Assembly: GCA_002457485.1 (NCBI GenBank)
Contig: NTJL01000003.1
Location: 1-61,394, forward strand
Reading direction: 5' to 3'
Source: Pelagibacterales bacterium MED-G42
GTDB lineage: Bacteria; Pseudomonadota; Alphaproteobacteria; Pelagibacterales; Pelagibacteraceae
DNA length: 61,394 bases
Shown here: piece by piece, positions 55,668 to 61,394 of the stretch
How positions within the stretch are numbered: position 1 is the stretch's first letter
How the letters are laid out: each line of letters starts with the position of its first letter
Made by a program: the position numbers and the translations under genes
The notes under the pieces: generated by a model
What the model was told of the DNA's origin: nothing
Databases searched by the model: none
What the model saw: the letters and a program-made list of their open reading frames with translations, nothing else

Positions 55668-56918
55668 ATGAATAAAGATATGATTTCGATTGGTATTAAA
55701 GCAAGAAAAGCATTGGAAATAAAAGTTAGTACTAAAATTAAAAATAAAGTTTTAAATGACTATGCTAAAGCAATTGATAAAAAAAAAAACTATATTATCA
55801 AAGAGAATTTAAAAGATATCAAATTTGCAAAGGCTAAAGGTATAAAGGAAAATTTAATTGATAGACTTCAGGTTGATAACAAAAAATTAATAGGAATTAA
55901 AAAATCTATAGAAAAGATTGTTAGGTTAAAAGATCCTGTAGATTTCACTCTTGGAAAATGGAATAGACCAAATGGATTGAGCATCTCAAGAGTAACGATT
56001 CCTCTTGGAGTTATTGGTGTTATTTATGAAAGTAGACCAAATGTTACTTCTGATGTTGCAGGTCTTTGTTTTAAATCTGGTAATGCAGTAATATTAAAAG
56101 GTGGCTCAGAAGCTATCAATACTAATAGAATTTTTGCAAAGTTATTTAAAAAGACGCTTAAAAAAAATAAAGTTGATGAAAACTTTGTTCAATTTATAGA
56201 CACTAAAGAGAGAAAGGTAGTCGATATTATGCTCTCAAAAATGAAAAGATATATTGATGTAATAATTCCTCGTGGAGGAAAAAACTTAGTAAAAAAAGTT
56301 CAAGAAAAATCTAAAGTTCCGATTATTGGTCACCTAGAAGGTATTTGTCATACTTATATAGATGATGAGGCGGAATTAAAAATGGCAAAAACAATTATTT
56401 ATAATGCAAAATTGAGAAACACCAGTATTTGTGGTGCAACAGAAACTATACTTATGCATAAAAAAATAGTTAAAAAATTTTGTAATCCTATCTTAAATAA
56501 TCTTGAAGATAAAAATTGTAAAATTTATGGTGATAAATTTATAAGAAAGTATTATCAAGGTAAAATATATCCAGCAAAAGAAAAAGATTGGTCTACAGAA
56601 TATTTAAATGCAACTGTTTCGGTGAAAGTTGTAAGAAACGTAAAAGAAGCTATAAAACATATAAATAAATATGGAACTAATCATACAGATTCTATTATTA
56701 CTAAAAACAAAAAGACTGCAAATCAATTTTTAAAAAATGTTAAAAGCTCAATTGCTATGCATAATACTTCTACACAATTTGCTGATGGAGGAGAATTTGG
56801 TTTTGGTGGAGAGGTAGGTATTTCAACAAATACTTTACCTCCAAGAGGTCCCGTTGGTTTAGAACAGCTTGTTTCATATAAATATGAAATTTCAAGTAAA
56901 GGAAAAATACGGAAATAA
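55668..56918 (+). CDS. proA: Gamma-glutamyl phosphate reductase
   Basis: A 416-aa NADPH-dependent reductase making glutamate-5-semialdehyde for proline. VIYESRPNVTSDVAGLCFKSGNA and VILKGGSEA mark the cofactor region. The catalytic Cys lies in RNTSICGATE, and the end FGFGGEVGISTNTLPPRGPVGL is diagnostic. It starts immediately after the proB stop. Confidence 0.97.
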   Translation: MNKDMISIGIKARKALEIKVSTKIKNKVLNDYAKAIDKKKNYIIKENLKDIKFAKAKGIKENLIDRLQVDNKKLIGIKKSIEKIVRLKDPVDFTLGKWNRPNGLSISRVTIPLGVIGVIYESRPNVTSDVAGLCFKSGNAVILKGGSEAINTNRIFAKLFKKTLKKNKVDENFVQFIDTKERKVVDIMLSKMKRYIDVIIPRGGKNLVKKVQEKSKVPIIGHLEGICHTYIDDEAELKMAKTIIYNAKLRNTSICGATETILMHKKIVKKFCNPILNNLEDKNCKIYGDKFIRKYYQGKIYPAKEKDWSTEYLNATVSVKVVRNVKEAIKHINKYGTNHTDSIITKNKKTANQFLKNVKSSIAMHNTSTQFADGGEFGFGGEVGISTNTLPPRGPVGLEQLVSYKYEISSKGKIRK

Positions 56919-56921
56919 AAA

Positions 56922-57443
56922 TTGAGTAACAAAAAGATTAAGATTGGGATTTTAGGTGGATCATTTGATCCAGCTCACAGAGGTCACTTAAAGATATCAA
57001 AAGAGGCCAAAAAAAGATTTGATCTAAAAAAAATTGTATGGGCGATTACTAAAAAAAATCCTTTTAAAGCTGAAAGTCAAACTTCATTATTAAAAAGAAT
57101 TAAAGAATGTAAGCGTATAATTGGTTTAAATTCATTTATAACGGTAAAATTTTATGAGAATATTATTAAATCAAATAAAACAATTGATCTCATCAATCAT
57201 TTAACAAAAAATAAAAAAAATGAAATTTATTTTTTAATGGGTGCAGATAACCTAATTAATTTCCATAAATGGTATAAATCAAAATTAATTACACAAAAAT
57301 GTAATATTTTAGTTTTTGATCGTCATGGGTATAAAAAAAGTTCTTTAAAATCAAAGACATTTAAACAGCTGAATAATGATGTGCTCAAATTTATCGAATT
57401 TAAAAAAGTCAACATTTCATCTTCTCAATTAAGAAAAATTTGA
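56922..57443 (+). CDS. nadD: Nicotinate-nucleotide adenylyltransferase
   Basis: A 173-aa enzyme of NAD synthesis. GILGGSFDPAHRGHLKIS contains the nucleotidyl-transfer H-x-G-H, and YFLMGADNLINFHKWY and the SSQLRK end (counterpart of SSTxIR) follow. The start is TTG at 56922, 3 bp after the proA stop. No in-frame ATG precedes the catalytic motif, so this rare start is required. It is shorter than the usual 190-215 aa. Confidence 0.92.
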   Translation: MSNKKIKIGILGGSFDPAHRGHLKISKEAKKRFDLKKIVWAITKKNPFKAESQTSLLKRIKECKRIIGLNSFITVKFYENIIKSNKTIDLINHLTKNKKNEIYFLMGADNLINFHKWYKSKLITQKCNILVFDRHGYKKSSLKSKTFKQLNNDVLKFIEFKKVNISSSQLRKI

Positions 57444-57460
57444 TAGTCTAATTTTAATTA

Positions 57461-57811
57461 ATGGATAAAACTTCAGATCTTAAAAATATTGTAATCAATA
57501 CTCTCGATTTTAATAAAGCACAAGACATTGTAACTATCGACCTAAAAGATAAAAGTTCAATGGCAGACTACATGATTATTGCAAGTGGAACCTCTTCAAG
57601 ACATATACAATCTTTATCCGAACAGGTTTTAGAAAAATTAAAAGATAATGGAATTAAAAATTCTAAAATTGAAGGTAAGAATAGTAATGAATGGAAATTA
57701 GTTGATGGAATAGATCTAATTATTCATATATTTCACCCAGAAAAAAGAAGATTTTATGAACTTGAAAAAATTTGGTCTGAACTAATTCCAAAAGAAAAGC
57801 TTATTATATGA
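57461..57811 (+). CDS. rsfS: Ribosome silencing factor RsfS
   Basis: A 116-aa protein that binds L14 on the 50S subunit and blocks subunit joining in starvation. ALD-type core AQDIVTIDLKDKSSMADYMIIASGTSSRHIQSLSE, then EWKLVDGIDLIIHIFHPEKRRFYELEKIW are diagnostic. nadD-rsfS adjacency is conserved in many bacteria. It overlaps ctpA by 4 nt (ATGA). Confidence 0.96.
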   Translation: MDKTSDLKNIVINTLDFNKAQDIVTIDLKDKSSMADYMIIASGTSSRHIQSLSEQVLEKLKDNGIKNSKIEGKNSNEWKLVDGIDLIIHIFHPEKRRFYELEKIWSELIPKEKLII

Positions 57812-58947
57812 AAAAAATTACTTTATTACTGTTTATCGTTTTTAGTCCATTTGTTTTAAGCCAGAACATTAATTCTTCGGAAATTGAAATTTATAAAAAG
57901 ATTGATCTATTCGGGGAAGTATTAGAAAAAATAAATAAGGATTACGTGGATGAAATAAATCAATCTGAAAGTATGGACTCAGCAATTAACGGTCTTCTTC
58001 AATCTCTTGATCCATATTCTGCTTACATGACACCCAAAGTCTTTAAAGAAATGCAAACTGATACTAGTGGGGAATTTGGAGGTCTTGGTATAGAAGTAAG
58101 TATGGAGGCGGGTGTGATTAAAGTTATTTCACCTATAGATGATACCCCAGCTTCAAAAGCTGGTATTAAAGCTGGAGACTATATTGTTAAAATCAACAAT
58201 CTCCAAGTTCAAGGAAAATCTTTGACAGAGGCTGTCGATTTAATGAGGGGACCTGTAGGTTCAAACATTGAGCTTACAGTAAGAAGAAGAGGAGTAAAAA
58301 AAGCAATAATATTTAATATTATTAGGGAAATAATTGAGGTCAAATCTGTTAAATCTGATCTGATAGATAACAATATTGGATATATTAGACTAACTTCATT
58401 TAATGATAACAGTAGTCAACAAATAAAAAAACAAATAGATATATTAAGAAATAATAAAAATTTAAAAGCCTTCATTTTAGACTTAAGGAATAATCCAGGA
58501 GGATTACTAACTCAGGCAATTAAAATTACAGATTTTTTTTTAGATAATGGTGAAATTGTTTCAACAAAAAGTAGAAAAAAAACTGAGAGCAGAAGATGGT
58601 TTGCTAAAAAGGGGGATATTACAAATGGAAAAACAATAGTTGTTCTAATAAACTATGGTTCGGCTTCGGCATCAGAAATTGTTGCAGGGGCTCTTAAAGA
58701 TCACAAAAGAGCAATAATAGTTGGAGAAAGAAGTTATGGGAAAGGTTCTGTACAATCTATAATACCTTTAAAAAATAAAGGTGCAATCCGTTTGACTGTT
58801 TCTAAATACTATCTTCCATCAGGAAAATCAATCTCTGAGGTGGGGGTAAAACCTGATATAGAGGTAAACGAGGAAGGTGATAATTTTAGAATTAAAACAG
58901 ATACTGATAATCAATTAAACTACGCAATAAAATTACTTAACGGATAA
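57808..58947 (+). CDS. ctpA: C-terminal processing peptidase (S41, CtpA/Prc-like)
   Basis: A 379-aa periplasmic serine peptidase with a signal sequence (about 1-18). A PDZ domain (about 90-165, GLGIEVSMEAGVIKVISPIDDTPASKAGIKAGD) is followed by the S41 catalytic core with nucleophile Ser in GSASASEIVAGAL and base Lys in GERSYGKGSVQ. It trims protein C-termini and often controls cell-wall hydrolases. Length is that of CtpA, not the longer Prc. Confidence 0.96.
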   Translation: MKKITLLLFIVFSPFVLSQNINSSEIEIYKKIDLFGEVLEKINKDYVDEINQSESMDSAINGLLQSLDPYSAYMTPKVFKEMQTDTSGEFGGLGIEVSMEAGVIKVISPIDDTPASKAGIKAGDYIVKINNLQVQGKSLTEAVDLMRGPVGSNIELTVRRRGVKKAIIFNIIREIIEVKSVKSDLIDNNIGYIRLTSFNDNSSQQIKKQIDILRNNKNLKAFILDLRNNPGGLLTQAIKITDFFLDNGEIVSTKSRKKTESRRWFAKKGDITNGKTIVVLINYGSASASEIVAGALKDHKRAIIVGERSYGKGSVQSIIPLKNKGAIRLTVSKYYLPSGKSISEVGVKPDIEVNEEGDNFRIKTDTDNQLNYAIKLLNG

Positions 58948-58949
58948 GT

Positions 58950-59435
58950 ATGAAGAAAGAATTTAGTGAGTTACCACTCCGTAATGGAGTGGGTATTATT
59001 TTATTAAATAAAGAAAATAAAGTATTCGTTGCTAGAAGAATAGATAATCCAAAGAACTTTTGGCAAATGCCTCAAGGAGGTGTAGATAAGGGTGAAAATT
59101 TTTTGAAAGCTGCGTACAGAGAATTAGAAGAAGAAACTAGTATTAATAATGTTAAATTGATTAAAGAATTAGAGGGCACACTAACATATGAGCTACCAGA
59201 CCGGTTATTAGGGATTATTTGGAAAGGTAAGTATAGAGGTCAAAAACAAAAATGGTTTTTAATGAGATTTATTGGTGAAGATAATGAGATAAATATCAAA
59301 ACAAAAAATCCAGAATTTTTAGATTGGAAATGGATAGATTTAAAAAAGATTACTGAAGTAGTGGTAGATTTTAAGTTTCATGTTTACAAGGAACTTAAAC
59401 AAAAAGTTGAAAATATATTAATTAAGCCCTTTTAA
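58950..59435 (+). CDS. rppH: RNA pyrophosphohydrolase (Nudix)
   Basis: A 161-aa Nudix hydrolase that converts 5'-triphosphate mRNA ends to monophosphate and so starts RNase E-dependent decay. PLRNGVGIILLN and the Nudix box GGVDKGENF ... RELEEETSI are followed by KYRGQKQKWFLMRF, the RppH-specific segment. It is convergent with atpC and overlaps it by 18 nt. Confidence 0.95.
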   Translation: MKKEFSELPLRNGVGIILLNKENKVFVARRIDNPKNFWQMPQGGVDKGENFLKAAYRELEEETSINNVKLIKELEGTLTYELPDRLLGIIWKGKYRGQKQKWFLMRFIGEDNEINIKTKNPEFLDWKWIDLKKITEVVVDFKFHVYKELKQKVENILIKPF

Positions 59436-59809
59436 TACATCAATTTTTTGATCGACCAAATATTTAGACTGGTCATTAATTTCAGGCTTATTAGCTTCTT
59501 CTTCTGCTTGTTTGAGAAAATCTTGTTGTTTGGATTTATCTAAATCATTTAGATTACATATTGAGCTTGTTAAAATAGATAAATTATTATTTTTAAATTC
59601 AACAATTCCATCTTCTACAAAATAATTTTCATTCCCTGATTTAGATAAAATTTTAATTATACCTGGTTTTAAAAAAGAAATGATAGAGATATGATCCTTA
59701 AGTATTCCCATCTCTCCCTCAAAAGCTGGCACAACAACTTGCGAAACATCCTCTTTAACTAAAAAAGATTTTTCTGGATTTACTATTTCAACTTTAAACT
59801 CTTCACTCA

Positions 59810-59810
<1 letters not shown>
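59418..59810 (-). CDS. atpC: ATP synthase F1 subunit epsilon
   Basis: A 130-aa subunit of the central stalk. FKVEIVNPEKSFL, VVPAFEGEMGILKDHISIISFLKPGIIKI and a C-terminal helical region are typical. Last gene of the operon; it starts on the final base of the atpD stop (TAATG). No terminator hairpin is visible after it. Confidence 0.95.

Positions 59811-61394
<1,584 letters not shown>

Overview
The window looks like a stretch of chromosome from a streamlined marine alphaproteobacterium of the SAR11 clade (Candidatus Pelagibacter type). The inference rests on very AT-rich DNA with Lys/Asn/Ile-rich proteins, tightly packed genes (no gene-free stretch above 300 bp, many overlaps of 1 to 20 nt), alphaproteobacterial markers (ChvG/ChvI, a RegA-type regulator, class I lysyl-tRNA synthetase, a SAM-II riboswitch before metX, MurU/AmgK), and no insertion sequences, prophage, CRISPR, tRNA or rRNA. 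About 62 genes are supported; two are cut by the window edges (groL on the left, atpG on the right).

Layout. 1-8.6 kb: the groL tail and its terminator, a tiny basic ORF, an RhlE-like RNA helicase, typA, a YczE-like membrane protein, a DUF6134-type secreted protein, tldE/tldD and a DCC-family protein. 8.3-16.5 kb: an uncharacterised small membrane protein and a very Lys-rich coiled-coil protein, a cyclopropane-fatty-acid synthase, a DapA-superfamily aldolase, a GT9 glycosyltransferase, a membrane J-protein resembling mitochondrial Tim14, a prolyl-oligopeptidase-family peptidase and a heat-regulated hsp20. 16.5-26.6 kb: purine permease and purine phosphoribosyltransferase sharing a terminator, AlkA-type glycosylase, EamA transporter, msrA, a sulfurtransferase, an RND efflux pair, an SLT-type lipoprotein and a VanZ-like protein. 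26.6-36 kb: gpmA, then a minus-strand run polA, chvI, chvG, ahcY, tsaE, amgK, murU. 35.9-41 kb: bioY, regA, then a polyamine operon (ornithine/lysine decarboxylase, deoxyhypusine-synthase-like, PhzF, agmatinase-like). 41-50 kb: lysK-pyrD-rpmB-queuosine precursor transporter, trkH-ampG-NlpC/P60, hisC-tyrA. 50-59.4 kb: SAM-II riboswitch, metX-metW-gloB, then rplU-rpmA-obg-proB-proA-nadD-rsfS-ctpA-rppH. 59.4-61.4 kb: atpC, atpD and the 3' end of atpG.

Functional links. AmpG, AmgK, MurU, an NlpC/P60 protein and an SLT-type lipoprotein together suggest cell-wall turnover and recycling. The decarboxylase-DHS-like-ureohydrolase operon suggests putrescine and homospermidine-type polyamine synthesis. 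The purine permease and phosphoribosyltransferase are convergent and share one hairpin.

The most interesting observations are: (1) a ROSE-like RNA thermometer and RpoH-type promoter in front of hsp20; (2) a deoxyhypusine-synthase-like enzyme coupled by a one-base overlap to an ornithine decarboxylase; (3) an RND membrane-fusion protein that appears to lack the alpha-hairpin; (4) a Tim14/Pam18-like J-protein; (5) an unrecognised 401-aa Lys-rich coiled-coil protein with a distinct C-terminal domain. I did not find a clearly new multi-gene defence or mobile system. All functional calls come from reading motifs by eye; no searches were run.
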